Positions 41,544-51,590 of a stretch of 64,000 bases of DNA are shown here, piece by piece (within the stretch, counting starts at the first letter, position 1; the number at the start of each line of letters is the position of its first letter). The DNA comes from Vibrio methylphosphonaticus (GTDB lineage: Bacteria > Pseudomonadota > Gammaproteobacteria > Enterobacterales > Vibrionaceae). Location of the stretch: NCBI RefSeq assembly GCF_023634655.1, contig NZ_JAMKMS010000018.1, forward strand, positions 24,120 through 88,119, written 5' to 3'. Made by a program: the position numbers and the translations under genes. Below the pieces are notes generated by a model that saw nothing but the letters and a program-made list of their open reading frames with translations, did no database searches and was not told the DNA's origin.

Positions 41544-44153
41544 ATGACGGAGTCAGCACCTAAAGCCAAATACCGTAGCGATTATCAATCGCCTTCCCAT
41601 TTTATCTCAGATGTAAACCTAACTTTTGATCTTCATGAGCGTGAAACTCAGGTCACGGCTATCTCTACCGTTAGACAAAATACAGATTCAAATACTTTAC
41701 TTCTAGATGGTGAAGGAATTGAATTAGTCGCGGTACATATCAATGGACAAGAGTGGTCTGATTTTAAGCAGTTAAAATCAGGTCTAGAGTTATCAAATTT
41801 GCCTGCCGACTTTGAGCTTAAAATTGAAAACAAGATTTCACCAGTTACTAACAGCGCACTAGAAGGTCTGTATTTGTCAGACGGTGCCTATTGCACACAA
41901 TGTGAAGCCGAAGGGTTTAGACGCATTACCTATTTTCTAGATAGACCGGATGTTCTTGCCACTTACACCACAAAAGTGATTGCCGATAAAGCAGCGTTTC
42001 CACACCTGCTCAGTAATGGTAATAAAGTAGCAGAAGGTGAGGTGGATGCGCAAAGACATTATGTTGTTTGGCAAGATCCCCATCCAAAACCTTGCTACCT
42101 ATTTGCGTTAGTCGCAGGTGACTTTGATGTGTTGAGCGATCAGTATACAACACGATCTGGTCGCAAGGTTGCATTGGAGATTTTTGTTGATAAGGGCAAT
42201 CTAAACCGAGCGAATCATGCCATGGTGTCATTGATCAATTCGATGAAGTGGGATGAAGAGCGTTTTGGGTTAGAGTATGACCTCGACATTTATATGATTG
42301 TTGCCGTAGATTTTTTCAATATGGGGGCAATGGAAAATAAAGGTTTAAATGTCTTTAACTCTAAATTTGTTCTAGCCAACGAAAAAACGGCGACAGACAC
42401 AGACTATTTAGGTATTGAAGCGGTTATTGGTCACGAGTATTTTCATAACTGGACCGGTAACCGAGTCACTTGTCGAGACTGGTTTCAGTTAAGTTTAAAA
42501 GAAGGCTTAACCGTATTTCGTGACCAAGAGTTTTCATCAGATCTTGGCTCTCGTGCAGTGAACCGTATTAATAATGTTCGAATCATCCGTGGCCCTCAGT
42601 TTGCTGAAGATGCAAGCCCAATGTCACATCCTATTCGCCCCGAAAAAGTTATTGAGATGAATAACTTCTATACCTTAACCGTATATGAGAAGGGCAGTGA
42701 AGTAATTCGAATGATGCATACTTTACTAGGGGAGGATAAATTCCAAGCGGGAATGAAGCTTTATTTTGAGCGCCATGATGGAACGGCTGCAACATGTGAA
42801 AACTTTGTGTGTGCAATGGAAGATGCGTCGGGAATCAACCTGAAACAATTCCGCCTTTGGTATAGCCAATCTGGTACCCCAACGGTCAGTGTGAAAGCAA
42901 CTTACGATGCAAACGAAAAAACCTACGCGTTAACGCTTACCCAACAGACTAAACCGACACAAGATCAACAGGATAAACAAGCGCTACACATTCCATTTGA
43001 CGTAGAACTGTATGATAGTGAAGGGAATACGCTAGAGTTACGGTGTAACGGAAAGGCGATTGATAATGTGCTAAGTTTTACTCAACAACAGCAAACATTC
43101 GTCTTCGAAAATGTTGATGTAGAACCTACGCCTTCGATGTTGAGAGAGTTTTCTGCGCCAGTAAAGTTGGAATTTGATTATTCAGATGAACAGCTCGCAT
43201 TTTTAATGATTCACGCACGAAATGAATTTGCCAAATGGGATGCCGGCCAGATGTTACTGGCAAAGTATGTTAAATCAAACGTTGAAGCAGTACTCAATCA
43301 ACAGTCTATTATATTGCCAGAGCTTGTTGTCGATGCATTTAGAGGAGTGATCTTAAACGATCAGTTGGATCCTGCGTTTATTGCAGAGGTACTTTCTTTA
43401 CCAAGCTTTAATGAGGTTGCTGGTTGGTATGATACTGTCCCAGTCGATGCGGTTTGTGATGTGCTTAAAGGTATAAAACACATTATTGCTACTGAGTTAA
43501 AGGATGAGCTATCTGCTACCTATCATTCTCTCGTCCAGCAAAATTATAGCGTGAGCCATAGTGCGATAGCGAAACGAGCATTGCGGAATCTTTGCCTTCA
43601 GTATTTAGCGACAATGGAAGAGTATGCTTCTTTAGTGTCTGAACAGTTTGATACCGCAAACAATATGACAGATACGATGGCCGCGATGGTCGCTGCCAAC
43701 AGTGGTTCTTTGCCTGTCAGACAAAACCTTATGGCACGCTATAGCGATGAATGGAGTCACGATGGGTTGGTTATGGACAAATGGTTTGCATTGCAGGGTT
43801 CAAACCCAAGTGAAAATGCGCTTGAAAATGTTAAAGCGTGTATGTCACACAGTGCGTTTAGCCTGAGCAATCCAAACCGAGTAAGAAGTCTAGTAGGCTC
43901 ATTTCTTAACATGAATCCACGTCGCTTCCATGATGTATCAGGCAGTGGTTATCAGTTTGCAGGTGAAATTCTACGTAGCCTTAATGAATCTAACCCGCAA
44001 GTAGCGTCGAGATTGATCGATCCTTTGTTGAAATTCAAGAAGTACGATATCGATCGCCAAGCTTTGATCATTGCTGAATTAGAAAAATTGAAAGCGATGG
44101 ATAACCTAGCAAATGATCTGTACGAGAAAGTCACTAAGGCACTAGAGGCTTAA
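41544..44153 (+). CDS. pepN: Aminopeptidase N
   Basis: A zinc metallo-aminopeptidase of family M1 that removes N-terminal residues from peptides in the cytosol. The 869-residue length fits E. coli PepN (870). The exopeptidase motif GAMEN is near 261. The zinc site is HEYFH with His297, Glu298 and His301, and the third ligand Glu follows in KEGLTVFRDQEF. The helical C-terminal domain ends with LENVKAC...VRSLVGSFLNMNPRRFH, typical of the PepN subgroup. The gene is monocistronic with a downstream terminator. Confidence 0.97.
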   Translation: MTESAPKAKYRSDYQSPSHFISDVNLTFDLHERETQVTAISTVRQNTDSNTLLLDGEGIELVAVHINGQEWSDFKQLKSGLELSNLPADFELKIENKISPVTNSALEGLYLSDGAYCTQCEAEGFRRITYFLDRPDVLATYTTKVIADKAAFPHLLSNGNKVAEGEVDAQRHYVVWQDPHPKPCYLFALVAGDFDVLSDQYTTRSGRKVALEIFVDKGNLNRANHAMVSLINSMKWDEERFGLEYDLDIYMIVAVDFFNMGAMENKGLNVFNSKFVLANEKTATDTDYLGIEAVIGHEYFHNWTGNRVTCRDWFQLSLKEGLTVFRDQEFSSDLGSRAVNRINNVRIIRGPQFAEDASPMSHPIRPEKVIEMNNFYTLTVYEKGSEVIRMMHTLLGEDKFQAGMKLYFERHDGTAATCENFVCAMEDASGINLKQFRLWYSQSGTPTVSVKATYDANEKTYALTLTQQTKPTQDQQDKQALHIPFDVELYDSEGNTLELRCNGKAIDNVLSFTQQQQTFVFENVDVEPTPSMLREFSAPVKLEFDYSDEQLAFLMIHARNEFAKWDAGQMLLAKYVKSNVEAVLNQQSIILPELVVDAFRGVILNDQLDPAFIAEVLSLPSFNEVAGWYDTVPVDAVCDVLKGIKHIIATELKDELSATYHSLVQQNYSVSHSAIAKRALRNLCLQYLATMEEYASLVSEQFDTANNMTDTMAAMVAANSGSLPVRQNLMARYSDEWSHDGLVMDKWFALQGSNPSENALENVKACMSHSAFSLSNPNRVRSLVGSFLNMNPRRFHDVSGSGYQFAGEILRSLNESNPQVASRLIDPLLKFKKYDIDRQALIIAELEKLKAMDNLANDLYEKVTKALEA

Positions 44154-44206
44154 CTATAAGGCTTCAGATAGTTAGTTGACCACGTTAAGTCACGTGAATA
44201 GATACT

Positions 44207-44249
44207 AAACCGCCACTACTGTTTTTATATACAGTATTGGCGGTTTTTG
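44207..44249 (+). terminator. Terminator of pepN
   Basis: AAACCGCCA pairs with TGGCGGTTT, with an inner ACTGT/ACAGT helix that makes a long stem, followed by TTTTT. Confidence 0.85.
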
Positions 44250-44399
44250 TCAGACAATCGGTTATTTTTGCTTAATCAAGGCGTAATTGGTTACTGAATT
44301 TACTGCTAAAGAACGTGATGCACAGTAGAGATTAAAGACGAGAAGATATATTAGTACTGTGTATTTATACAGTTATCTCTCGGAGGGAGTATTATTGTT

Positions 44400-44618
44400 A
44401 TGAACCATTACCATTTTTCAATGAATATCCGCTATCAAGCATTTATTGAGCATTACGCTGGTCACGCCGCTAATATTTTAGTGGTGACAGACAACGGACT
44501 GAAGCTTCAATTACCGGCGGCTCGTTTTCGACCATATTTAACACAAATAGGTATAAAAGGTCGCTTTAGATTGACAACTGACCACAACAATAAATTTTTA
44601 CGGTTAGATTCACTGTAA
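44400..44618 (+). CDS. DUF2835 family protein
   Basis: A 72-residue protein matching the small DUF2835 family: YHFSMNIRYQAFIEHYAGHAANILVVTDNG, then LQLPAARFRPYLT and GRFRLTTDHNNKFLRLDSL. The family is found next to pepN in many vibrios and relatives and has no known function. The strand-rich pattern suggests a small single domain in the cytosol. GGAGG stands about 11 bases before the ATG, slightly far. It lies between pepN and the large glutamate dehydrogenase gene but behind the pepN terminator. Confidence 0.85.
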   Translation: MNHYHFSMNIRYQAFIEHYAGHAANILVVTDNGLKLQLPAARFRPYLTQIGIKGRFRLTTDHNNKFLRLDSL

Positions 44619-44773
44619 TTCGGCCCTTTGCTAGCAAGATAAATAAGTGCATCAGTCACACTATCAAACTTTTCTCTCCAACTTATTCCAAATTTTGTTA
44701 ACTCTTTATCAATAAAGCTTTTACAATAAAAGCAGCCTTATCCCCCCATAAAAATAGAAAGTGGAGCGTTACT

Positions 44774-47700
44774 ATGACCACGCGCGAACCCGTTGTCCCG
44801 GTTCTTCTGGAGAAAGTTTACAAATTGATTGAGTCGAAGCTCGAAAGCTCGGCTCAGCCATTAGTAACCAAACTCGCCAAACATATCTTTAGCAATGTCT
44901 CTCCAGACGATTTGCTACAGCGAAATGAATCCGATTTGTATGGTGCGGTTATCAGCCTTTGGCATCACCTCAATGAAAAGAAACACGATGAGATCTCAGT
45001 CAGAGTGTTTAACCCTGCAGTGAGTAAGCATGGTTGGCAGTCGACACATACTATTGTAGAGATTGCGGTTCCTGATTCCCCATTTCTTGTCGACTCCGTC
45101 AAAATGGCACTTAATCGACTGGATTTAACCTGCCATATTACCTTGCATGGCCCGACTCAGTTAGAACGAGATGAGAAAGGACAAATCACGTCAGTTAATG
45201 AGAAGAAAGGGAACCTGCAGTCTATCTTCCATATTGAAGTTGATCGCTTAAGCGATAAGCAAGAAATGACAGCATTGAAAGAAGAGCTAGTTTCGATATT
45301 TGAAGATACGAGCCTGGTGGTTAACGGTTGGGAGCCTATGTCGAAGAAGCTAAAGGCGATCACTAACGATCTTCTTAAGAATAAAGCGATGTTGCCTACG
45401 GAAGATGATCGTTTTGATGAAACCATGGCCTTTCTCGAATGGCTTGGCGATCACAACTTTACCTTTATGGGTTATAAAGAGTTTGATCTCGTTCAGGTCG
45501 ACGGTGATTCAATACTTAAACCAACCGAAGAAAAAGGTTTAGGACTATTTTCCAATGAGCAACGTGTTCGGGCGGTTAAAATTTCGGACTTTTCTGATTC
45601 AGCAAGGCTAGAAGCGAAAAAACCGTTCTTGTTGATTCTCACTAAAGGGAATAAAGCGAGCCGTATCCACCGCCCAGCGTATACTGATTACATCGGTATC
45701 AAAAAATTCGATAAACACGGCAAAGTTATTGGTGAACACCGCTTTACCGGTTTATATACCTCAGCAGTGTATAACCAAAGCGTGTCAACGATTCCGCTGA
45801 TCCGAGAGAAAATGGAGCGTATTCTTGCCTTAAGCGGTTACCGTAATGGCTCATACTCTTATAAAGCGTTAAGAAATATTCTTGAAAACTACCCACGAGA
45901 TGAATTGCTTCAGGCAAAAGAAGAGGAATTACTTGAGACAGGGATGGGTGTGGTACAAATGCAAGATCGCGATTTGATCCGATTGTTTGTACGTAGAGAT
46001 CCATTTGGGCGTTTCTTTAGCTGTATGGTTTATGTGAGTAAAGACCGTTACAACACTCAACTTCGTAAAGATACACAACGGATTTTAAAAAGTTATTTTG
46101 GCTGTGAGCAAGAAGTTGAATTCACCACGTATTTCTCAGAAAGTCCGTTAGCGCGAACGCACTATATAGTAAGGGTTGATAACAACAACATGGATGTCGA
46201 TGTAAAAGCGATCGAACAAAACTTAATGGAAGTATCAGCCTCATGGGATGATCGTTTGTCTGAAGCGATTGTTGCTAACTTTGGTGAAAGTAAAGGACTG
46301 CCGCTATCGAAAGTCTACTCACGTGCGTTTCCTCGCTCTTATAAGGAAGACATGATGCCAACGTCTGCCGTTGCAGATATTGAGCGTCTAGAATCGTTGA
46401 GTGAAAGTAACAAATTGGGAATGTTGTTCTATCGCCCACAAGAAGCGGCGGCGGATTCGAAAGAAGTGAAATTAAAGCTGTATCATAGAGATGAGCCGAT
46501 TCATCTTTCCGATGTGATGCCTATGCTAGAGAATCTTGGACTTCGTGTTATTGGTGAATCGCCTTATGAAGTCATCAAAAGCGATGGCGGCAGTTATTGG
46601 ATTCTTGATTTCGCTATGCTTCATAAAAGTGAAACGGTGGTTGATCTTCGAGAAGCTCGAGATCGTTTCCAACAGGCGTTTGCTTCTATTTGGGCGGGTG
46701 ACTTAGAAAGTGATGGTTTTAACCGTTTAGTTTTGGGTTCAGGACTAACAGGTCGAGAAGTGTCTATTCTACGTGCCTATGCGCGCTACATGAGACAAGT
46801 TGGTTTTCCGTTTAGCCAGCACTATATTGAAGACACGCTGAATCACTACCCGGAAATTGCAAAAGATTTGGTCGAGCTTTTCTCTCAACGATTTATGCCA
46901 TCATTGAAAGGAAGTAAGAAAGGTCAGCTGCGTATTATCGACAAAATTGATGTGCAGCTCGATAAAGTGGAAAGCTTGGATGATGATCGTATTGTTCGTC
47001 GTTATGTCGAGATGATTTCCGCAACGCTGCGGACCAACTATTATCAGAAAGATGGCAATGGACTGCACAAACTTTGGTTATCACTTAAATTACAGCCTTC
47101 TAAAATTCCGGATATTCCAGCGCCTGTTCCGGCCTTTGAAATTTTTGTTTATGCCTCAGATATTGAAGGGGTGCATTTACGCGGTGGTAAAGTGGCACGT
47201 GGCGGATTACGTTGGTCCGATCGTCAGGAAGATTTCAGAACAGAAATTCTAGGGTTAGTCAAAGCGCAACAGGTGAAGAATACCGTTATCGTTCCGGTAG
47301 GTGCAAAAGGAGGCTTCGTTTGTAAGCGTCAACCTCAACTAACCACTCGTGATGAAATCTTTGCTGAAGGACAGCGTTGTTACAAGCAGTTCATTCGAGC
47401 TTTACTTGATGTTTCAGATAATATCGTTGAAGGGGAGGTTGCACCACCGAAGAGTGTGGTACGTCATGATGAAGATGATCCATACTTGGTGGTTGCTGCG
47501 GATAAGGGAACGGCGACATTCTCTGATTTAGCTAACTCGGTCTCGGAAGAATATAACTTCTGGTTAGGTGATGCGTTTGCTTCAGGAGGCTCAAATGGTT
47601 ATGACCACAAAGCCATGGGCATCACCGCAAAAGGCGGTTGGGAATCGGTTAAGCGTCACTTCCGAGAAATGGGCATTGATTGCCAAAGCGAAGACTTCAC

Positions 47701-49615
47701 GGCGATAGGCGTTGGTGATATGGCCGGCGATGTGTTTGGTAACGGTATGCTGCTATCAAAACACATTCGTATGCAAGCCGCGTTTAACCATATGCATATT
47801 TTTATTGATCCGAATCCAGACTCTGCATCAAGCTGGATCGAACGTAAACGCCTGTTTGATCTCCCACGCTCAAGTTGGGAAGATTATGATCCGACATTGA
47901 TCTCTTCTGGTGGTGGGATATTCCCTCGAAAAGCAAAATCGATCACGCTGACGCCTGAAATTCAAAAAATGATCGGCACTAAGAAGAGCTCCGTGACACC
48001 GAATGATCTCATTAAAATGCTGCTGTCTATGCCAGTCGATCTTTTGTGGAATGGTGGTATTGGGACTTACGTTAAAGCATCATCGGAGACACATACTGAT
48101 GTTGGCGACCGTGCGAATGACGTGCTACGTATTAATGGTAGCGATTTACGAGCGAAAGTGGTTGGTGAAGGTGGCAACCTAGGTATGACGCAGCTTGGTC
48201 GTGTCGAATATGCACTAGCTGGTGGACGTGTTAATACCGATTTTGTCGACAATGTCGGCGGTGTGGATTGTTCCGATAATGAAGTGAACATTAAAATCTT
48301 CCTAAATAGCTTAGTATCAAGCGGCGATCTAACGATTAAGCAGCGTAATGAAACACTTGAAGCGATGGAAGATGAAGTCGGTGACATTGTTCTTGATGAT
48401 GCTTATTGCCAGGCGGAATCTATCTCCGTAACAGAATACCAAGGTGTCCCATTAATGAAGGAGCAAATTCGCTTCATTCATACATTGGAGAAAGCAGGGT
48501 ATCTAGACCGAGGGCTTGAATACATTCCTGCAGATGACGATTTACTGGAAAGAGAAAAACAGGGTATTGGTATGACTCGCCCTGAACTTTCAGTATTAGT
48601 CGCTTATGGCAAGATGGTATTGAAAGAGCAGCTTGTGGTGGACGAGATTGCAACTGACCCATACCATAATCAGCAACTTACTCAATACTTCCCATCGCTG
48701 TTACGCCGTAACTATATTGATAGTATGCCTAATCATCCGCTTAAAGCTGAGATCATTGCCACGGGTCTAGCAAACCAAATGGTGAATGAAATGGGCTGCA
48801 ATTTTGTTACTCGATTGCAAGAAGAAACCGGTGCTACAGTGGTTGATATTGCTAATGCTTATGCGGCTTCAAGAGAAATTTATGGTTTTGCGTTTACATT
48901 TGAGCAAATTCGTAAGTTGGATAATATCGCTACGTCTGAAGCTCAATATGAATTACTCTTTATCGTGAGACGAACGCTTCGCCGATTAGCGCGATGGATC
49001 TTACGTAATCGCCCGGGTAAACAATCGGTAGAGCAACTAGTGGCACGCTATCGAGATAACGTGATTAAAATTGAACAAAAACTTGAGACTTGCTTGGTTG
49101 ATGAAGAAGTAGCAGAGCACAATGTACAAGCTCAAGGCTGGATAGAAAGCGGAGTAGATAAAGATCTTGCTAGATATGTTTCAAGATTATCGAGTTTATT
49201 ATCTGCCGTGGATATCTCCGAGATAGCGGCTGAAGCTAACTATGATGTCGAACAAGCGTCGAAATTGTATTTCCACCTTGGAGACCGTTTATCGCTGCAT
49301 TGGTTCCTTAATCAAATTAATGGACAGGCGGTGGATAACAACTGGCAAGCGCTTGCTAGGGCCGCATTTAGAGAAGATCTAGATTGGCAACAACGTCAAT
49401 TGACGGCACAAGTGTTGAGATGCGGTTGCGCAGGCGAGGGTCAAGATGTGATCCTGTCACTTGATAACTGGATGGAGACGAACGCAGTTAGCTTGCAACG
49501 TTGGGACAATATTCTTAATGAATTCAAAGTGGGTAGCGTCCATGAATTTGCTAAGTTTTCTGTCGCATTGCGAGAGTTAAGTTTACTTAACCTTAATTGT
49601 GCAACGAGCATTTAA
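44774..49615 (+). CDS. gdhB: NAD-specific glutamate dehydrogenase, large (180 kDa) type
   Basis: A 1613-residue catabolic enzyme that converts glutamate to 2-oxoglutarate and ammonia with NAD+. It has N-terminal ACT-like regulatory domains (about 1-650), a middle catalytic region with LRGGKVARGGLRWSDR near 800 and the Lys motif VGAKGGFVCKR. The nucleotide-binding Rossmann part runs through IGVGDMAGDVFGNGML near 980 and VVGEGGNLGMTQLGR near 1135. A helical C-terminal domain follows. Length matches the Pseudomonas/Vibrio L-GDH (about 1620). GTGGAG lies about 6 bases before the ATG. The gene is monocistronic, with its own terminator. Confidence 0.96.
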   Translation: MTTREPVVPVLLEKVYKLIESKLESSAQPLVTKLAKHIFSNVSPDDLLQRNESDLYGAVISLWHHLNEKKHDEISVRVFNPAVSKHGWQSTHTIVEIAVPDSPFLVDSVKMALNRLDLTCHITLHGPTQLERDEKGQITSVNEKKGNLQSIFHIEVDRLSDKQEMTALKEELVSIFEDTSLVVNGWEPMSKKLKAITNDLLKNKAMLPTEDDRFDETMAFLEWLGDHNFTFMGYKEFDLVQVDGDSILKPTEEKGLGLFSNEQRVRAVKISDFSDSARLEAKKPFLLILTKGNKASRIHRPAYTDYIGIKKFDKHGKVIGEHRFTGLYTSAVYNQSVSTIPLIREKMERILALSGYRNGSYSYKALRNILENYPRDELLQAKEEELLETGMGVVQMQDRDLIRLFVRRDPFGRFFSCMVYVSKDRYNTQLRKDTQRILKSYFGCEQEVEFTTYFSESPLARTHYIVRVDNNNMDVDVKAIEQNLMEVSASWDDRLSEAIVANFGESKGLPLSKVYSRAFPRSYKEDMMPTSAVADIERLESLSESNKLGMLFYRPQEAAADSKEVKLKLYHRDEPIHLSDVMPMLENLGLRVIGESPYEVIKSDGGSYWILDFAMLHKSETVVDLREARDRFQQAFASIWAGDLESDGFNRLVLGSGLTGREVSILRAYARYMRQVGFPFSQHYIEDTLNHYPEIAKDLVELFSQRFMPSLKGSKKGQLRIIDKIDVQLDKVESLDDDRIVRRYVEMISATLRTNYYQKDGNGLHKLWLSLKLQPSKIPDIPAPVPAFEIFVYASDIEGVHLRGGKVARGGLRWSDRQEDFRTEILGLVKAQQVKNTVIVPVGAKGGFVCKRQPQLTTRDEIFAEGQRCYKQFIRALLDVSDNIVEGEVAPPKSVVRHDEDDPYLVVAADKGTATFSDLANSVSEEYNFWLGDAFASGGSNGYDHKAMGITAKGGWESVKRHFREMGIDCQSEDFTAIGVGDMAGDVFGNGMLLSKHIRMQAAFNHMHIFIDPNPDSASSWIERKRLFDLPRSSWEDYDPTLISSGGGIFPRKAKSITLTPEIQKMIGTKKSSVTPNDLIKMLLSMPVDLLWNGGIGTYVKASSETHTDVGDRANDVLRINGSDLRAKVVGEGGNLGMTQLGRVEYALAGGRVNTDFVDNVGGVDCSDNEVNIKIFLNSLVSSGDLTIKQRNETLEAMEDEVGDIVLDDAYCQAESISVTEYQGVPLMKEQIRFIHTLEKAGYLDRGLEYIPADDDLLEREKQGIGMTRPELSVLVAYGKMVLKEQLVVDEIATDPYHNQQLTQYFPSLLRRNYIDSMPNHPLKAEIIATGLANQMVNEMGCNFVTRLQEETGATVVDIANAYAASREIYGFAFTFEQIRKLDNIATSEAQYELLFIVRRTLRRLARWILRNRPGKQSVEQLVARYRDNVIKIEQKLETCLVDEEVAEHNVQAQGWIESGVDKDLARYVSRLSSLLSAVDISEIAAEANYDVEQASKLYFHLGDRLSLHWFLNQINGQAVDNNWQALARAAFREDLDWQQRQLTAQVLRCGCAGEGQDVILSLDNWMETNAVSLQRWDNILNEFKVGSVHEFAKFSVALRELSLLNLNCATSI

Positions 49616-49644
49616 ATAAAAACCAACGTGCTATATCGTTATCT

Positions 49645-49670
49645 AAGCGCCCAAATAGGGCGCTTTTTTT
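49645..49670 (+). terminator. Terminator of gdhB
   Basis: AAGCGCC and GGCGCTT form the stem, followed by seven T. Confidence 0.9.
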
Positions 49671-49687
49671 ATGTTAACGTCCATTCC

Positions 49688-49700
49688 GTGACATTGTCAC
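49688..49700. promoter_or_regulatory. matS site (MatP binding), exact consensus
   Basis: GTGACATTGTCAC is an exact match to GTGACRNYGTCAC. It is intergenic, between gdhB and pyrD, and 38.9 kb from the other exact copy at 10747. Confidence 0.85.
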
Positions 49701-49762
49701 CCAATAATCGTTTACTTATTCCGCTAAACAATTTCTTTTGGTAAATAAAAACGAATTCTCAA

Positions 49763-49824
49763 TTGCAAGTTTAAACGTTTGCGTCAATAATACCTCCCCG
49801 TTTACACGGGTTATCTATCGGAGG
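49763..49824 (+). promoter_or_regulatory. pyrD promoter and pyrimidine-sensitive leader
   Basis: A -35 TTGCAA (49763-49768), a 17-base spacer and a -10 AATAAT (49786-49791) place transcription starts at the CCCCG run (49796-49800). RNAs starting on C carry CCCGT at their 5' end, which pairs with ACGGG (49806-49810) just before the ribosome site GGAGG (49820-49824). RNAs starting on G cannot form this stem. That is the layout of the start-site-switch control of pyrD known in E. coli and Salmonella. Confidence 0.65.
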
Positions 49825-49828
49825 CACA

Positions 49829-50839
49829 ATGCTTTACCGTCTTGCCAGAACTGGCTTTTTTCAACTTGATGCCGAAAAGGCTCATGATCTCGCTATTCAA
49901 AATTTTAAGCGCTTTACCGGCACTCCTCTTGATTTAGCTTACCGTCAACATCTCCCTAATCGTCCTGTCGAATGCATGGGCTTAACGTTTAAGAATCCAG
50001 TTGGCCTTGCTGCTGGCCTTGATAAGAACGGTGAGTGCATTGAAGCATTTGGTGCGATGGGGTTTGGTTTTGTCGAAGTAGGGACGGTAACACCTCGTCC
50101 ACAATCTGGTAATGATAAACCGCGACTGTTCCGTCTTGTAGAGGCGGAAGGCATTATTAACCGAATGGGGTTCAATAACCTCGGTGTTGATAACTTGGTT
50201 GAGAATGTTAAGAAAGCCAAGTACGACGGCATTATCGGCATTAATATTGGTAAGAATAAAGACACACCAATAGAAAACGGTGCAGAAGACTACGTTATTT
50301 GCATGGAAAAAGTGTATGAACACGCGGGTTACATCGCAGTGAACATCTCTTCACCGAATACTCCAGGGTTACGTTCTCTGCAGTATGGGGAAGCACTTGA
50401 TGATCTTCTTTGTGAATTAAAAGCGAAGCAAGCAGAGCTCGCGTCGAAGCATAGCAAGTATGTGCCGCTGGCGTTAAAGATTGCACCGGATCTTAGCGAT
50501 GATGAACTACAACAAATTTGTGACTCGTTGATTAAGAATAAGATTGATGGTGTTATTGCCACTAATACTACGCTCGATCGCTCGATTGTCGAAGGCATGA
50601 AGCATGCGAATGAAGCTGGTGGTCTAAGTGGTCGTCCAGTCCAATCTCGTAGTACGGAAGTCGTTCGCTTGTTAGCTAAGTATCTTGATGGTCAATTGCC
50701 GATCATTGGCGTTGGTGGCATCGACTCTTATGTCTCAGCCAAAGAAAAGTTAATGGCCGGCGCGGAATTGGTTCAAGTGTATTCTGGTTTTATTTACCAA
50801 GGACCAAAGCTTGTTAAAGAGATCGTTAAAAATCTGTAG
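49829..50839 (+). CDS. pyrD: Dihydroorotate dehydrogenase (quinone), class 2
   Basis: A membrane-associated FMN enzyme that oxidises dihydroorotate to orotate with quinone in pyrimidine synthesis. The 336 residues equal E. coli PyrD. The N-terminal helices (MLYRLARTGFFQLDAEKAHDL) form the quinone tunnel. The catalytic serine is in VNISSPNTPGLR (about 175), and FMN-binding regions include LAAGLDKNGE and IIGVGGI. GGAGG stands 4 bases before the ATG. zapC follows after 205 bases and a terminator. Confidence 0.97.
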   Translation: MLYRLARTGFFQLDAEKAHDLAIQNFKRFTGTPLDLAYRQHLPNRPVECMGLTFKNPVGLAAGLDKNGECIEAFGAMGFGFVEVGTVTPRPQSGNDKPRLFRLVEAEGIINRMGFNNLGVDNLVENVKKAKYDGIIGINIGKNKDTPIENGAEDYVICMEKVYEHAGYIAVNISSPNTPGLRSLQYGEALDDLLCELKAKQAELASKHSKYVPLALKIAPDLSDDELQQICDSLIKNKIDGVIATNTTLDRSIVEGMKHANEAGGLSGRPVQSRSTEVVRLLAKYLDGQLPIIGVGGIDSYVSAKEKLMAGAELVQVYSGFIYQGPKLVKEIVKNL

Positions 50840-50920
50840 GGCAAGCTTTGACTCTATCGGTTAGATACGAAGCAATATGTTCATATATTGATAGTTCTGT
50901 CCAAGTAACAACCATTGAGA

Positions 50921-50948
50921 GGGGGAATAGTTTTCCCCTTTTTTTTTG
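50921..50948 (+). terminator. Terminator of pyrD
   Basis: GGGGAA and TTCCCC form a short stem, followed by nine T. Confidence 0.85.
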
Positions 50949-51044
50949 TTCAATCGTTTGTAGAATTAGAGTCAACTGACCAAAAAGGTAATTAAGCGTT
51001 TTACCTAACAGTCTGATTATTCTTTAATTATAAGAGACGGAACG

Positions 51045-51590
51045 ATGCTTAAACCCAGCGATACATGGATCTGGTATATGGATGAGGATGAGAATTCTCT
51101 GATGCTGGATTTGGGAGATGAGATGGTTTTTAAAACCAACCTTTCCCGTAAACTCTTAGTTGAGTGCGCGATGGGTCAGAATAACTTCACAGTTGATGAC
51201 GCGTCCGCGTTTCAAATCTATAAAGACCAAATTGCTAACCTAGACCTCTCTGAACCGCGACAGGCCGAACTCGCCCTGTATTGTGTGGCTGCGAAGCGCT
51301 TCCATAAGCCAGTACAGCCTAAGAGCTGGTTCTTTGACCATCAGAATGCTTCCTTTCAACCTGAAGAGGGTGAGTTGGTCAGGTTGACCAATCAATATTC
51401 TTCCGGTTTCTTCATTGTCTTGGAGGTAGGGGAAAGCGCGAGCTTGTGTGCGTTAGTTGATTTAGACTCGTTCAACTTGACGTCAAGTAAAGACGTTCAG
51501 TTCGGGCAAAGCATTAAAGTGATGCATGATAGAATGGATTCTGCTCATTCCTACATGACTTCGCTACAACCAATCGCTCTGGTTGGTTAA
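51045..51590 (+). CDS. zapC: Cell division protein ZapC
   Basis: A 181-residue cytosolic protein that binds and stabilises FtsZ polymers at the Z-ring. It is recognised by its overall match to ZapC (MLKPSDTWIWYMDEDENSLMLDLGDEM; FTVDDASAFQIY; LVDLDSFNLTSSKDVQFGQSIKVMHDRM) and by its position between pyrD and rlmKL, as in Enterobacteriaceae. The start has GAGACGG about 6 bases upstream. A terminator follows at 51658. Confidence 0.92.
   Translation: MLKPSDTWIWYMDEDENSLMLDLGDEMVFKTNLSRKLLVECAMGQNNFTVDDASAFQIYKDQIANLDLSEPRQAELALYCVAAKRFHKPVQPKSWFFDHQNASFQPEEGELVRLTNQYSSGFFIVLEVGESASLCALVDLDSFNLTSSKDVQFGQSIKVMHDRMDSAHSYMTSLQPIALVG

Noticed and set aside
48067..48387. Long minus-strand open frames inside gdhB, letB and other large genes
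   Set aside because: They are antisense shadows with no family resemblance, lying opposite strongly conserved coding sequence.
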